DNA of 64,000 nucleotides from an uncultured Collinsella sp. (GCA_959596495.1 CAUFXK010000001.1:1-64000), one strand, 5' to 3'. Shown: positions 52,600 to 62,428, counted from the stretch's first letter. A program made the numbers and translations. Notes: generated from the letters alone by a model not told the origin.

Positions 52600-53394
52600 A
52601 TGCTCGTTTATGTTCGCGGCGCCGGCGATATCGCCACGGGCGTCGCCGCTCGCTTGGTGCGCGCCGGCGTTTCGGTCGTTATGGCCGATATCGCGGTTCC
52701 CACGTGCATCCGCCGCACAATCTGTTTTTGCGAGGCCATTCGCCTGGGCGAGGTCGAGGTCGAAGGCATTCGCGCTCGCTTGGCACAGACGCCGGCTGAG
52801 GCGCTTGAGATTACCGAGGCTGGAGACGTCGCCGTTGTGGTGGACCCTCAGGCCAAGATGCTCGATGGGCTTAAACCCGCGGCTGTGGTCGACGCGATTT
52901 TGGCTAAGCGCAACATGGGCACCACGCGCGATATGGCGCCTGCCGTCATCGCTGTGGGGCCGGGCTTTACCGCGCCGGTTGACTGCGACGCCGTGGTCGA
53001 GACCATGCGCGGGCATTTTCTCGGCCGTGTCATTACCCAAGGTTCGCCCCAGCCCAACACGGGCGTGCCGGGCATTATCGCCGGCTATGGCAAGGAGCGC
53101 GTTATCCACAGCCCCGCCGCCGGCGTGTTTAGGTCCGACCGCACCATCGGCGACATCGTGAGTGCCGGCGATGTGATCGGGTATGCGGGTGATACTCCCA
53201 TGGTCACGCAGATTGACGGCTGCTTGCGCGGCCTTTTGGCCGACGGTGTTCAGGTGACCGAGGGCTTTAAATGTGCCGACGTCGACCCGCGCGGCGATGC
53301 CAGCTATATCAACTATATTTCGGACAAAGCGACGTCGGTCGGCGGCGGCGTGCTCGAGGCGCTCGCCATGCTCACCGATGTCTTTAGAGGATAG
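52600..53394 (+). CDS. yqeB: YqeB-type selenium-dependent hydroxylase maturation protein
   Basis: A 264-residue protein with VYVRGAGDIATGVAARLVRA at its N-terminus, a Rossmann-like site, and FCEAIRLGEVEVEGI, VIAVGPGFTAPVDCD, GSPQPNTGVPGII and YINYISDKATSVGGGVLEAL as conserved blocks. YqeB is required or predicted to be required to mature selenium-containing molybdenum hydroxylases. A GGGAGG lies upstream of ATG 52600. The xdhC gene follows after nine bases. Confidence 0.9.
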   Translation: MLVYVRGAGDIATGVAARLVRAGVSVVMADIAVPTCIRRTICFCEAIRLGEVEVEGIRARLAQTPAEALEITEAGDVAVVVDPQAKMLDGLKPAAVVDAILAKRNMGTTRDMAPAVIAVGPGFTAPVDCDAVVETMRGHFLGRVITQGSPQPNTGVPGIIAGYGKERVIHSPAAGVFRSDRTIGDIVSAGDVIGYAGDTPMVTQIDGCLRGLLADGVQVTEGFKCADVDPRGDASYINYISDKATSVGGGVLEALAMLTDVFRG

Positions 53395-53403
53395 AAGGCG
53401 GCA

Positions 53404-54447
53404 ATGGAAAAGCTCGATGTTGTGAATGCGGCGCTTGCCGCCCTGCGTGCTGGCGAGACGTGCGAGCTCGTGGTCGTGGCCGGTACGGCGGGGTCATCGC
53501 CGCGCGGTGTGGGCGCATGGATGACTGTCTTTGCCGATGGAAGCCAGGCGGGCACTATCGGCGGCGGCAAGATTGAGCTCTTTGCGCTGGATGAGGCGCG
53601 CGAGCTCCTGAGCGCGGGACAGTCGCGTCTGGTCCGCTACACCATGGGCGGCGAGAACTCCGATACCGGTATGATCTGCGGCGGAGCCATCTGCCTGTGC
53701 TATCTGCACCTGGACGCGACCAAGGCACCGTTGTTCCAGGAGATTGCCAATGTGCTGGCGTATCGACGCATCGGCGACTTCGTCATTGACTTTGAGCCGT
53801 TTATCGCAAGCGCGCTCGAGGGCGATGTGGCCGAGTACCATGGCGAGGCATCACGCCATACCATTGCAGGCTGTCCCGGGCTTTCGCTGGTGGAGGAGGG
53901 GAGTAAGGTCACCTACACCAACGCGGCCTCCGAGATTCCCGCGGCGCACATCGAGACGCTCTGCCCCGAGGGCCTGACCTATATCTTTGGCTGCGGCCAC
54001 GTGGGCGCTGCGACGGCGCGGGTGCTCACGGCGGCGGGCTTTGCCGTCGTGGCTTGCGACGACCGCCCTGGCACGCTGACCCCCGAATGGGTGCCCGGTG
54101 TCTACGACCGTCGTCTGGTCGACTACAAGAACCTGAGCGAGCTGTGTCCCATCGGTCCGCGCGACCTGGTGGTCGTCGCCACGGCGGGTCATAAGTCCGA
54201 TATCGACGTGGTGATTCAGGCCATGCGCGCCAAACCCGCCTATCTGGGCTGCTTGGGCTCGCGCCGCAAGACGGCCTTTGTGCGCGCCCGCCTGGAGCAG
54301 GAGGGCTTTACGCAGGAGCAAATCGACGAGCTGCACCTGCCGATCGGTGTCGCCATCGAGGCCGAGGACCCCGAGGAGATCGCCATCTCCATCGCTGCCG
54401 AGATGATTCACCTGCGCCGCACCAAGCTCGTCCCCCGCAAGCGCTAA
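53404..54447 (+). CDS. xdhC: XdhC/CoxI-family maturation protein
   Basis: A 347-residue XdhC-type protein. The N-terminal XdhC/CoxI block has GSSPRGVGAWMTVFADGS and GTIGGGKIE; MICGGAICLCYLH follows. The C-terminal Rossmann domain has YIFGCGHVGAATARVLTAAG (about residues 195-214) and LGCLGSRRKTAF. XdhC binds molybdenum cofactor and promotes its sulfuration or selenation before insertion into xanthine dehydrogenase. It ends block II; downstream are a palindromic repeat and the ribosomal genes. Confidence 0.93.
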   Translation: MEKLDVVNAALAALRAGETCELVVVAGTAGSSPRGVGAWMTVFADGSQAGTIGGGKIELFALDEARELLSAGQSRLVRYTMGGENSDTGMICGGAICLCYLHLDATKAPLFQEIANVLAYRRIGDFVIDFEPFIASALEGDVAEYHGEASRHTIAGCPGLSLVEEGSKVTYTNAASEIPAAHIETLCPEGLTYIFGCGHVGAATARVLTAAGFAVVACDDRPGTLTPEWVPGVYDRRLVDYKNLSELCPIGPRDLVVVATAGHKSDIDVVIQAMRAKPAYLGCLGSRRKTAFVRARLEQEGFTQEQIDELHLPIGVAIEAEDPEEIAISIAAEMIHLRRTKLVPRKR

Positions 54448-54474
54448 TCGCATCCCCATCAATAAGTTGCGGTG

Positions 54475-54531
54475 AAATACGGACTGTTTAAGCCTGTTAA
54501 GCCGTCAAACAGTCCCTATTTCACCGCAACT
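54475..54531. repeat. Inverted repeat, AGTTGCGGTG family, second copy
   Basis: AGTTGCGGTGAAATACGGAC and beyond pairs with its mirror ending TATTTCACCGCAACT, about 24-base arms with one mismatch, and a 10-base loop region. It shares its outer arm with the element at 51671-51737; together the two bracket yqeC-yqeB-xdhC. Confidence 0.85.
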
Positions 54532-54650
54532 GCCATTTTCCTCCGTCCCCTAGGGATCAATATGTGCGGGGGAGTTGTGGAGTTGTGCAGGCAGACGAGG
54601 TTTTTCTGGAAATACGCTCCCGATGCGCGTATAGTACCGATTGTTTTGTC

Positions 54651-54714
54651 GGCTCCTGCTGCGTCGAGTCCAAACCGTGAAATGCCATGAGCGGCGCGGA
54701 TGCAGCCAGGAGGC
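54651..54714 (+). promoter_or_regulatory. Leader hairpin in front of rplE
   Basis: GGCTCCTGCTGCGTC (54651-54665) pairs with GATGCAGCCAGGAGGC (54699-54714) with one bulge and few mismatches. TATAGT at 54630-54635 is a possible -10 just upstream. The hairpin would form in the 5' leader of the ribosomal transcript, where autoregulatory sites for ribosomal proteins are common. Confidence 0.45.
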
Positions 54715-54772
54715 ACGAGGACAACCCATCGTGGCCACGCCCCGTGCTTAAAACCCCAAGAAGGAGTGAACA

Positions 54773-55330
54773 ATGGCAGAAGAGAAGTATGTGCCGCGTC
54801 TGAAGACCAAGTACAACAACGAGGTCAAGCAGCAGCTTCAGGACAAGTTCCAATACGAGAACGTCATGATGATCCCCAAGTTTGAGAAGATCGTCGTGAA
54901 CATGGGTGTCGGCGAGGCCGCTACCGATTCCAAGGCCATCGACGGTGCCGTGCGCGACCTGCGCGCTATCACCGGCCAGCAGCCGATGATCACCCGTGCC
55001 CGCAAGTCCATCGCTACCTTCCGCCTGCGCGCTGGTATGCCGATCGGCTGCAAGGTTACCCTGCGTGGCGACCGTATGTGGGAGTTCTTCGATCGTCTGA
55101 CCTCCGTCGCGATCCCCCGTATCCGCGACTTCCGCGGAATCTCCGCCAAGAGCTTCGACGGCCGTGGTAACTTCTCCATGGGCGTCACCGAGCAGCTCAT
55201 CTTCCCCGAGATCGACTTCGACTCCGTCGATCACCAGCGTGGTATGGACATCACTTTCGTGACCACCGCCAACACCGATGAGGAGGCCAAGGCCCTTCTG
55301 GACGCCTTCGGTTTCCCGTTCAAGAAATAG
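54773..55330 (+). CDS. rplE: 50S ribosomal protein L5
   Basis: A 185-residue L5 that binds 5S rRNA in the central protuberance. [18 protein letters not shown] and [20 protein letters not shown] are the expected blocks, and [16 protein letters not shown] is the C-terminal signature. AAGGAG lies ahead of the ATG. It is the first ribosomal gene here: rplN and rplX, which normally precede it, are not upstream, where xdhC is found instead. Confidence 0.98.
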   Translation: MAEEKYVPRLKTKYNNEVKQQLQDKFQYENVMMIPKFEKIVVNMGVGEAATDSKAIDGAVRDLRAITGQQPMITRARKSIATFRLRAGMPIGCKVTLRGDRMWEFFDRLTSVAIPRIRDFRGISAKSFDGRGNFSMGVTEQLIFPEIDFDSVDHQRGMDITFVTTANTDEEAKALLDAFGFPFKK

Positions 55331-55409
55331 GTTCACCTGCCCTATAAGCGCCGTTCCCACAAGGGGGCGGCGCTTGGGGCGAACAATACTCTATGTGAGG
55401 AGGATATAA

Positions 55410-55595
55410 GTGGCTAAGACATCGATGATCGTCAAGTGCAATCGCAAGCAGAAGTTCTCTACTCGTGAGTACACGCGCTGCCAGCGCTGCGGCCGTCCGC
55501 ACTCTGTGTACCGCAAGTTCGGCCTGTGCCGTGTCTGCTTCCGCGAGCTTGCACTCAAGGGCGAGCTTCCCGGCGTTAAGAAGGCCAGCTGGTAA
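55410..55595 (+). CDS. rpsZ: 30S ribosomal protein S14, zinc type
   Basis: A 61-residue S14 of the short zinc-binding type, with two CxxC pairs: [10 protein letters not shown] and [11 protein letters not shown] start at 55410, preceded by GAGGAGG. It is cotranscribed with rplE (79-base gap). The zinc type is usual in actinobacteria and Firmicutes. Confidence 0.98.
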   Translation: MAKTSMIVKCNRKQKFSTREYTRCQRCGRPHSVYRKFGLCRVCFRELALKGELPGVKKASW

Positions 55596-55714
55596 GTCAC
55601 TACCAGCGTTTCAAGCATCCGTTTGGAACAGGGAAAACGCGCTAGTTAGGCTTTGCCGTTAAGGGCGGCGAAGAACCAAGAGCACGTGTTCATCAAGAAC
55701 GAAGGAGAATCTGT

Positions 55715-56113
55715 ATGAACCTTACAGACCCGATCGCAGATATGCTTACGCGCATCCGTAACGCTAACTCTGTGAACAAGGCCACGGTCTCCATGCCGAG
55801 CAGCAAGAAGCTCGTCGAGATCGCTCGTGTTCTGCACGAGGAGGGCTACATCGAGGGCTACGATGTCGAGGACACCGTTCCCCAGAAGACTCTGCACATC
55901 ACGCTTAAGTATGGTCCCAAGAAGGCTAAGGTCATCAACGGCATCCGCCGCATTTCCAAGCCGGGCCTGCGTAAGTACACCGGCGTTGCCGACATGCCCC
56001 GCGTCCGCGGTGGCCTTGGTACCGCCATTATTTCCACCAGCCATGGCGTCATGACCGACCGCGATGCTCGCAAGCACAACGTCGGCGGCGAGATCATCGC
56101 TTACGTCTGGTAA
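55715..56113 (+). CDS. rpsH: 30S ribosomal protein S8
   Basis: A 132-residue S8, with [14 protein letters not shown] at the start and [20 protein letters not shown] at the end. It binds helix 21 of 16S rRNA and in E. coli represses its operon at the L5 start; whether that holds here is not visible. AAGGAG precedes the ATG. Confidence 0.98.
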   Translation: MNLTDPIADMLTRIRNANSVNKATVSMPSSKKLVEIARVLHEEGYIEGYDVEDTVPQKTLHITLKYGPKKAKVINGIRRISKPGLRKYTGVADMPRVRGGLGTAIISTSHGVMTDRDARKHNVGGEIIAYVW

Positions 56114-56146
56114 TTCGCTCGGTAGGTAGAAGGAAAGGAGATCACC

Positions 56147-56683
56147 GTGTCTCGTATCGGTAATAAGCCTGTCCAGATTCCCGCCGGAGTCGAAGTGGCA
56201 GTCAACGGCAACAATGTTGTCGTCAAGGGCCCCAAGGGCCAGCTCGAGCTCGATGTCTATGAGAAGCTCGCTATCAACGTCGAGGACAACGTCCTCACCG
56301 TTTCCCGTCCCGACGACGAGCGTGAGACCCGTGCCCGCCACGGCCTCACCCGCGCCCTCATCCACAACATGGTTGTTGGCGTTTCCGAGGGCTTCGAGAA
56401 GAAGCTCGAGCTCGCCGGCGTCGGTTACCGCGTGCAGCAGAAGGGCAAGAACCTCGAGTTCTCCCTGGGCTTCTCGCACCCCGTGATCGTCGAGGCTCCC
56501 GAGGGCATCACCTTCGAGGTTCCCGACAACACCCACGTGAACGTCAAGGGTATCAACAAGCAGCAGGTCGGTCAGATCGCCGCTGAGATCCGCGGCCATC
56601 GTCCTCCCGAGCCTTACAAGGGCAAGGGTATCCACTACGTTGGCGAGCACATCCGCCGCAAGCTGGGTAAGGCCGCCAAGTAG
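56147..56683 (+). CDS. rplF: 50S ribosomal protein L6
   Basis: A 178-residue L6 with [16 protein letters not shown] and the C-terminal [21 protein letters not shown] start at 56147, with AAAGGAG upstream. Full length. Confidence 0.98.
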   Translation: MSRIGNKPVQIPAGVEVAVNGNNVVVKGPKGQLELDVYEKLAINVEDNVLTVSRPDDERETRARHGLTRALIHNMVVGVSEGFEKKLELAGVGYRVQQKGKNLEFSLGFSHPVIVEAPEGITFEVPDNTHVNVKGINKQQVGQIAAEIRGHRPPEPYKGKGIHYVGEHIRRKLGKAAK

Positions 56684-56758
56684 TCGTAACCGACTCACTC
56701 GCATAAGACCAGCACCCCGTCAGGTGCTGGCAAGATCAACCTTTTTAGGAGTTTACGT

Positions 56759-57127
56759 ATGAACAAGCATAAGGCGAAGCTGGAAGGCCTCAAGCGTCGT
56801 CAGCGTCGTGTTCGCGGCAAGGTCTCGGGTACCGCCGAGCGTCCGCGTCTTCGCGTGACCCGTACTAACGCCAACATCTATGCCCAGATCATCGACGACA
56901 GCAAGGGCTCCAGCCTGACGCTCGTCTCCGCCTCGACCCTCGAGGCCGAGTTCAAGGGCACCCACACCTCGAACAAGGAGGCTGCGGAGAAGGTCGGTCA
57001 GCTCGTTGGCAAGCGCGCCATCGAGGCCGGCATCACCAAGGTCGCCTTCGATCGCGGTGGCCGTATCTACCATGGCCGCGTCAAGGCCCTCGCCGACGGT
57101 GCTCGTGCCGCCGGTCTCGAGTTCTAG
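56759..57127 (+). CDS. rplR: 50S ribosomal protein L18
   Basis: A 122-residue L18, with [18 protein letters not shown] near the start and [20 protein letters not shown] near the end. It binds 5S rRNA with L5. ATG 56759; TTTAGGAGT upstream. Confidence 0.98.
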   Translation: MNKHKAKLEGLKRRQRRVRGKVSGTAERPRLRVTRTNANIYAQIIDDSKGSSLTLVSASTLEAEFKGTHTSNKEAAEKVGQLVGKRAIEAGITKVAFDRGGRIYHGRVKALADGARAAGLEF

Positions 57128-57141
57128 GAGGTATGTAGCAC

Positions 57142-57666
57142 ATGGCTCGTAATCAGAAGCAGCAGCGCGAGGCCTCCGAGTTCGAGGAGCGCGTCGTTTA
57201 CATCAACCGCGTATCGAAGACCGTCAAGGGTGGTCGTCGCATGAGCCTCGTCGCTCTCGTCGTCGTTGGCGACGGCAAGGGCAACGTCGGCGTTGGCATG
57301 GGCAAGTCCGCTGAGGTGCCCCTGGCCATCTCCAAGGCGTCTCTCGATGCCAAGAAGAACATGTTCCACGTGCCGGTGACCGAGCAGGGCACCATCCCGC
57401 ACGAGGTTCTCGGCCACTTTGGTGCCGGCCGCATCATCATCAAGCCCGCTGTCGAGGGTACCGGCGTTATCGCCGGCGGCGCTGTGCGTCCCCTCTTCGA
57501 GCTTGCTGGCATCAAGAACGTCCTGTCCAAGTCCCTCGGTACCGACAACGGCCTCAACATCATCAAGGCTGCCGTCGAGGGCCTCAAGGAGCTCTCCAGC
57601 CCTGAGGACGTCGCGGCTCGCCGTGGCCTGACGGTCTCCGAGATGTTCGTCGGTAAGGAGAACTAA
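57142..57666 (+). CDS. rpsE: 30S ribosomal protein S5
   Basis: A 174-residue S5. [20 protein letters not shown] is the N-terminal double-stranded-RNA-binding part, and [20 protein letters not shown] is in the C-terminal domain. It starts 14 bases after rplR, with GGAGG overlapping the end of that gene. Confidence 0.98.
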   Translation: MARNQKQQREASEFEERVVYINRVSKTVKGGRRMSLVALVVVGDGKGNVGVGMGKSAEVPLAISKASLDAKKNMFHVPVTEQGTIPHEVLGHFGAGRIIIKPAVEGTGVIAGGAVRPLFELAGIKNVLSKSLGTDNGLNIIKAAVEGLKELSSPEDVAARRGLTVSEMFVGKEN

Positions 57667-57668
57667 GC

Positions 57669-57851
57669 ATGGCTGACACCATCAAGATCAAGCAGGTCCG
57701 CAGCACCAACGGTTGCAAGCAGGACCAGGTCCGTACTGTCCGTGCCCTCGGTCTCCACAGGATCCGCGAGGTTCGCGAGATTGCTGACAACGAGTCCGTC
57801 CGCGGCATGATCTTCAAGGTCAAGCACCTTGTCGAGATTGTAGAGGAGTAG
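57669..57851 (+). CDS. rpmD: 50S ribosomal protein L30
   Basis: A 60-residue L30, KIKQVRSTNGCKQDQVRTV followed by LGLHRIREVREI. It starts two bases after the rpsE stop, with AAGGAGAA as ribosome binding site. Confidence 0.97.
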   Translation: MADTIKIKQVRSTNGCKQDQVRTVRALGLHRIREVREIADNESVRGMIFKVKHLVEIVEE

Positions 57852-57854
57852 CAA

Positions 57855-58304
57855 ATGCAGCTTCACGATCTTACTCCCGCGCCCGGTTCCACCAAGAACC
57901 GCAAGCGCGTCGGCCGTGGCAATTCTTCGGGTCACGGCACCACTTCTGGCCGCGGTCAGAAGGGCCAGGGTTCTCGCTCTGGCGGCACCAAGGGTGCCGG
58001 CTTCGAGGGTGGCCAGACTCCGCTGGCTATGCGCCTGCCCAAGCTTCCGGGCTTCCGCAACCCCCGTCGTATTGAGTACACCGCTGTTAACGTTGAGCGT
58101 CTCGAGCGTAAGTTCGAGGATGGCGCTGTGATCGACGGTGCCGCTCTTAAGGCCGCTCGCATCACCAAGAGCGAGTTCGAGCCCGTCAAGGTGCTCGGCA
58201 ATGGTGAGCTCACCAAGAAGTTCACGGTCAAGGTCGACAAGGTCAGCGCTTCTGCGCAGGCCAAGATCGAGGCCGCCGGCGGAAAGGTCGAGCTGCCGTG
58301 CTAA
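57855..58304 (+). CDS. rplO: 50S ribosomal protein L15
   Basis: A 149-residue L15 with the Gly/Arg-rich N-terminus ([20 protein letters not shown]) and [18 protein letters not shown]. Its last codons overlap the secY start by seven bases, pointing to translational coupling. Confidence 0.98.
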   Translation: MQLHDLTPAPGSTKNRKRVGRGNSSGHGTTSGRGQKGQGSRSGGTKGAGFEGGQTPLAMRLPKLPGFRNPRRIEYTAVNVERLERKFEDGAVIDGAALKAARITKSEFEPVKVLGNGELTKKFTVKVDKVSASAQAKIEAAGGKVELPC

Positions 58305-59584
58305 ATGGTCTTAAGAATGCTTTCCGCATCAAAGAATTGCGCGAAAAGATTCTTTTTACCATAGCTATGCTCGTCGTGTACCGCATTGGTGCGCACGTTC
58401 CTGTGCCCGGCATTCCCTTCCAGGGGATGCTGGGCCTTTTCTCGACCGATAACAATTCGGTCGCCGCAGGTGCTATGGCCCTCCTGAATCTTTTCTCTGG
58501 CGGCGCGTTGAGCTATGTGTCGGTGTTTTCGCTGGGCATCATGCCTTACATCACCAGCTCGATCATCCTCCAGATGCTCCAGGCCGTTGTGCCTTCCCTG
58601 CATGAGCTTGCCCGCGAGGGCGAGGTCGGTCAGACCAAGATTACGCAGTATTCGCGTTACCTCACCCTGGCTCTGGCAATCCTCAACTCCGTGGGTTACC
58701 TCTTCCTCTTTAAGAGCTTCGGCATCAGCTTCAATGGCGCCGGCGCTCCCGAGATCATCTTCGACCTCATGATCGTCGGCACGCTCACCGCGGGCGCCAT
58801 GCTGATCATGTGGATTGGTGAGCTCATCACCCAGCGCGGTATCGGCAATGGCATGTCGCTGATCATCTTTGCGAACATCATGGCCGGCCTGCCGCAGGCT
58901 ATCTTCTCCAGCACCGAGGGCAATGCCGGTGGCATCATCACCATGGCGATCATCTGCGCCATCATCCTGCTGGTTATTCCGCTGATTGTTTTCCTTGAGC
59001 GCGGCCAGCGCCGCATTCCGGTCTCCTACGCTAAGCGCGTCGTGGGCCGTCGCATGATGGGTGGCCAGACCACCTACCTGCCCATCAAGGTCAACACCGC
59101 GGGTGTCGTGCCGATCATCTTCGCTTCGGCGCTGCTGTACTTCCCGGCTCAGATTGCCGTGTTCTTCCCCGGCATCGGCTGGATTCAGACAGTTGCCTCC
59201 GCGCTTTCGACCGGTTGGCTCAACTGGGTGCTTAACGTTGTCCTCATCGTGTTCTTCGCATACTTCTACACCTCCATGGTGTTCAACCCCGATGACACGG
59301 CCGATAACCTTAAGAAGCAGGGCGGCTTTATTCCGGGCGTGCGTCCGGGTAGGGCTACCGCGGCCTACATCAAGAACGCGCTCAACAAGATCACGCTTCC
59401 CAGCGCTGTCTTTTTGGCGCTCATCGCCATCGTGCCTTCGATCATCTTCTCCTTCACGGGTAACCATCTGATCCAGGCTTTTGGCGGAACGTCCATCCTC
59501 ATCATGGTCGGCGTCGTGCTCGACACGGTCGATAAGCTCGAAGGCCAGATCAAGATGTATGATTACGATGGATTCTTTAAATAG
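58298..59584 (+). CDS. secY: Preprotein translocase subunit SecY
   Basis: A 428-residue membrane protein with ten transmembrane helices forming the protein-export channel. [20 protein letters not shown] is the first helix region and [16 protein letters not shown] the conserved cytoplasmic loop. GTG at 58298 overlaps the end of rplO; GGAAAGGTCGAG lies inside rplO. The ATG at 58305 is out of frame. Confidence 0.98.
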   Translation: MLNGLKNAFRIKELREKILFTIAMLVVYRIGAHVPVPGIPFQGMLGLFSTDNNSVAAGAMALLNLFSGGALSYVSVFSLGIMPYITSSIILQMLQAVVPSLHELAREGEVGQTKITQYSRYLTLALAILNSVGYLFLFKSFGISFNGAGAPEIIFDLMIVGTLTAGAMLIMWIGELITQRGIGNGMSLIIFANIMAGLPQAIFSSTEGNAGGIITMAIICAIILLVIPLIVFLERGQRRIPVSYAKRVVGRRMMGGQTTYLPIKVNTAGVVPIIFASALLYFPAQIAVFFPGIGWIQTVASALSTGWLNWVLNVVLIVFFAYFYTSMVFNPDDTADNLKKQGGFIPGVRPGRATAAYIKNALNKITLPSAVFLALIAIVPSIIFSFTGNHLIQAFGGTSILIMVGVVLDTVDKLEGQIKMYDYDGFFK

Positions 59585-59602
59585 GCTAGAGGAGGATTGC
59601 TC

Positions 59603-60229
59603 ATGAACCTCGTATTGCTCGGAGCTCCGGGTGCCGGTAAGGGCACCGTCGCACAGGAGCTCGTCGCCGAGTTTGGCGTCGCCCACATTTCCACGGGCGA
59701 CCTGCTGCGTGCTGCCGTCAAGGGTGGCACCGAGCTTGGTATTCAGGCTAAGAAGTACATGGACGCTGGCGAGCTCGTTCCCGACCAGCTCGTAATCGAC
59801 CTTGTCAAGGAGCGCCTTGCTGCCGATGACGCCCAGCAGGGCTTCATCCTCGACGGCTTCCCGCGCAACACCGCCCAGGCTGTGACGCTCGATTCCGAGC
59901 TCTCCGCCATGGGTCGCGAGATCGACTGCGCCCTTCTGGTCGACGTGGCCCCCGAGGTCATCATCGATCGTCTGTCTTCGCGTCGCACCTGCCGCGCCTG
60001 CGGTTACACCGGCACTGCTGCCGATGCCACCTGCCCCAAGTGCGCAGGCGAGATGTATCAGCGCGACGACGACAAGCCCGAGACCATCAAGAACCGTCTC
60101 GACGTCTACGAGAAGTCCACGAGCCCGCTCGTCGACTACTATCGTGGCCAAGGTCTGCTCAAGTCGGTCAACGGTGACCAGGCTCGCGAGACCGTGTACG
60201 GGGATGTCAAAGAGGCTCTCGGTCTATGA
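59603..60229 (+). CDS. adk: Adenylate kinase, zinc-lid type
   Basis: A 208-residue kinase interconverting ATP + AMP and 2 ADP. LLGAPGAGKGTVAQEL is the P-loop; FILDGFPRNTAQAV binds AMP; the lid carries CRACGYTG and CPKCAGEM, a four-cysteine zinc site. ATG 59603 follows GAGGAGG; TTG 59597 is too close. Its last bases overlap the map start (ATGA). Confidence 0.97.
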   Translation: MNLVLLGAPGAGKGTVAQELVAEFGVAHISTGDLLRAAVKGGTELGIQAKKYMDAGELVPDQLVIDLVKERLAADDAQQGFILDGFPRNTAQAVTLDSELSAMGREIDCALLVDVAPEVIIDRLSSRRTCRACGYTGTAADATCPKCAGEMYQRDDDKPETIKNRLDVYEKSTSPLVDYYRGQGLLKSVNGDQARETVYGDVKEALGL

Positions 60230-61014
60230 TCAAGATTAAGTCTGCAACGCAAATCGAGCAGATGAAGAAGGCAGGAGCGCTATCTAAGATGGCGCTCCGC
60301 CACGTTGGAGCCATGGTGCGCCCCGGCGTTTCGACTTTTGAGCTTGATCAGCTCGCGGAGCAGATTATCCGCATGCATGGCGGCACCCCTGCCTTTAAGG
60401 GTTACGGCGGGTTCCCGGGGACCATTTGCGCATCGATCAACGATGCCGTGGTCCACGGTATTCCCAACCCTGACATGATCCTGCGCGATGGCGATATCAT
60501 CTCCATCGATACGGGAGCCGTTGTCGACGGTTGGGTCGGCGATAACGCATGGACGTTTTTCGTCGGCACCCCCACGCCCGAAGCCAAGGCTTTGTGCGAG
60601 GTCACGCGCGATTGCCTTAAGGCTGCCATCGAGCAGGCTGTTCCCGGTAACCATATCGGGGACGTCGGTTATGCCGTTCAGTCCCTCGCCGAGTCTCACG
60701 GTTACGGCGTGCTTCGTGATTATGTGGGTCATGGCATTGGCCGCGTGATGCACGAGGACCCCAACGTTCCTAACTATGGAAAGAAGGGGAGGGGCGTTCG
60801 CCTCCAGGCCGGCATGGTCATTGCCATCGAGCCGATGGTTACGATGGGTTCCAACCATGTGAGCACGGGCTCCGACGGTTGGATCGTCACGACCAACGAC
60901 CACCTGCCCGCCGCGCACTACGAGAACACCGTCGCCATTACCAATGACGGTCCGGTGATTCTCACCACCGACGCGCAAGGTGCTTGGTGTTCGCTCCAAG
61001 GCGGAGAAATGTAA
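60226..61014 (+). CDS. map: Methionine aminopeptidase type I
   Basis: A 262-residue enzyme removing N-terminal methionine. Metal ligands are visible in ISIDTGAVVDGWVGDNAWTF (two Asp), GHGIGRVMHEDPNVPNYG (His) and MVIAIEPMV plus NHVSTGSDGWIVTTNDHL (Glu and surroundings). The ATG overlaps the adk stop by four bases. Confidence 0.97.
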   Translation: MIKIKSATQIEQMKKAGALSKMALRHVGAMVRPGVSTFELDQLAEQIIRMHGGTPAFKGYGGFPGTICASINDAVVHGIPNPDMILRDGDIISIDTGAVVDGWVGDNAWTFFVGTPTPEAKALCEVTRDCLKAAIEQAVPGNHIGDVGYAVQSLAESHGYGVLRDYVGHGIGRVMHEDPNVPNYGKKGRGVRLQAGMVIAIEPMVTMGSNHVSTGSDGWIVTTNDHLPAAHYENTVAITNDGPVILTTDAQGAWCSLQGGEM

Positions 61015-61050
61015 CAAGTTCCACTTAGTTGTGGAGCCATTACGAAGTTA

Positions 61051-61079
61051 TTACGATGCGTGCATACGTGTTGTAGAAT
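61051..61079 (+). promoter_or_regulatory. Candidate infA promoter
   Basis: TTACGA and TAGAAT separated by 17 bases, in the 98-base gap between map and infA. The -10 is good, the -35 weak. Confidence 0.45.
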
Positions 61080-61118
61080 ACTCAATCGCTGTCGTTTTCT
61101 AGAGAAAGATGATTGCTT

Positions 61119-61337
61119 GTGAAGAAGGAAGACGCAATTGAGCTCGAGGGTACGGTAAAGGAACCGTTGCCCAATGCCATGTTTAAGGTTGAGCTCGAGA
61201 ACGGTCATTCGGTTCTGTGCAACATTTCTGGCAAGATCCGAATGAATTACATCCGTATTCTCCCCGGTGACAGGGTTGTCGTGGAGCTTTCCCCGTACGA
61301 CCTGACCCGCGGCCGCATCACCTATCGCTACAAATAG
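61119..61337 (+). CDS. infA: Translation initiation factor IF-1
   Basis: A 72-residue OB-fold protein, [20 protein letters not shown] followed by [20 protein letters not shown], near full identity to the family pattern. GTG 61119 gives the usual MKKED start; TTG 61113 would add two residues. It binds the ribosomal A site during initiation. Confidence 0.97.
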   Translation: MKKEDAIELEGTVKEPLPNAMFKVELENGHSVLCNISGKIRMNYIRILPGDRVVVELSPYDLTRGRITYRYK

Positions 61338-61487
61338 CGGCACGCATACACGCACTCCATTTCCGACTGCAGGCTTAGCTCAACCTACGGTCGGATTGTG
61401 TGTGAAGACCAGCCATAGTTTTAAACGCCTGCGGCTGGGCGAGTAGATAGTAGGGAAGTAGTTTGAGCGCTACCGAAAGGAAGAACG

Positions 61488-61601
61488 ATGAAGGTACGTC
61501 CTTCGGTCAAGAAGATGTGCGATAAGTGCAAAATCATTAGGCGCCATGGCAAGGTCCTCGTCATTTGCGAGAACCCCCGTCATAAGCAGCGTCAGGGTTA
61601 A
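61488..61601 (+). CDS. rpmJ: 50S ribosomal protein L36
   Basis: A 37-residue protein, [19 protein letters not shown], then [18 protein letters not shown]. The CxxC...C...H zinc-ribbon ligands are all present. ATG follows AAAGGAAG. Confidence 0.97.
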   Translation: MKVRPSVKKMCDKCKIIRRHGKVLVICENPRHKQRQG

Positions 61602-61615
61602 GAGAGGAGACTACG

Positions 61616-61990
61616 TTGGCCCGTATTAATGGTGTCGACCTCCCGCGTGAGAAGCGCGTTGAGATCGGTCTGACCTACATTTACGGCATCGGCCGCACCA
61701 CTGCGACGAAGATCTGCGTCGAGTGCAACGTTAACGTGGATACGCGCGTTAAGGACCTCACCGAGGATGAGGTTAACGCCATCCGCGATTATATCGATAA
61801 GAACCAGATCATGGTTGAGGGCGACCTCCGCCGTGAGCGCAACCAGAACGTCAAGCGCCTTATGGACATCGGCTGCAACCGCGGCCTTCGTCACCGCAAG
61901 GGCCTCCCGGTCCGCGGCCAGCGCACCCACACTAACGCTCGTACCCGCAAGGGCCCGAAGCGTCAGATCGGTGCTAAGAAGAAGAAATAA
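61616..61990 (+). CDS. rpsM: 30S ribosomal protein S13
   Basis: A 124-residue S13 with [20 protein letters not shown] and the basic C-terminus [20 protein letters not shown]. It begins with TTG at 61616 preceded by GAGAGGAG, an uncommon start but the only one that fits. Confidence 0.97.
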   Translation: MARINGVDLPREKRVEIGLTYIYGIGRTTATKICVECNVNVDTRVKDLTEDEVNAIRDYIDKNQIMVEGDLRRERNQNVKRLMDIGCNRGLRHRKGLPVRGQRTHTNARTRKGPKRQIGAKKKK

Positions 61991-62004
61991 GGAGCGCTAG
62001 ATAG

Positions 62005-62409
62005 ATGGCTACTGCTAAGAAGAACGTTCGCGCTGCCCGTCTGAAGCGCGCGGACCGTAAGAACATTTCCGTGGGCCAGGCTCACATTCGTTCTACGTTC
62101 AACAACACGATCGTTTCGATCACCGATCCCCAGGGCAACGTCATTTCCTGGAAGTCGGCTGGCCAGGTGGGCTTCAAGGGCTCCCGTAAGTCCACGCCGT
62201 TCGCTGCCCAGATGGCTGCCGAGGCTGCTGCCAAGCAGGCCATGGAGCACGGTATGAAGAAGGTTTCCGTCTTCGTCAAGGGCCCCGGCTCCGGTCGTGA
62301 GACCGCCATCCGCTCCCTCCAGGCTGCTGGCCTCGAGGTCTCGAGCATCCAGGACAAGACCCCCATTCCGCACAACGGCTGCCGCCCCAAGAAGCGTCGC
62401 CGCGTGTAA
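62005..62409 (+). CDS. rpsK: 30S ribosomal protein S11
   Basis: A 134-residue S11: [20 protein letters not shown] in the middle and [20 protein letters not shown] at the C-terminus. It starts 14 bases after rpsM with AAGGAG. Confidence 0.98.
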   Translation: MATAKKNVRAARLKRADRKNISVGQAHIRSTFNNTIVSITDPQGNVISWKSAGQVGFKGSRKSTPFAAQMAAEAAAKQAMEHGMKKVSVFVKGPGSGRETAIRSLQAAGLEVSSIQDKTPIPHNGCRPKKRRRV

Positions 62410-62428
62410 CTGAAAGGATCGTATCAAT

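Noticed and set aside
58301..60151. 616-residue minus-strand frame opposite secY and adk
   Set aside because: Antisense shadow; secY and adk are certain.
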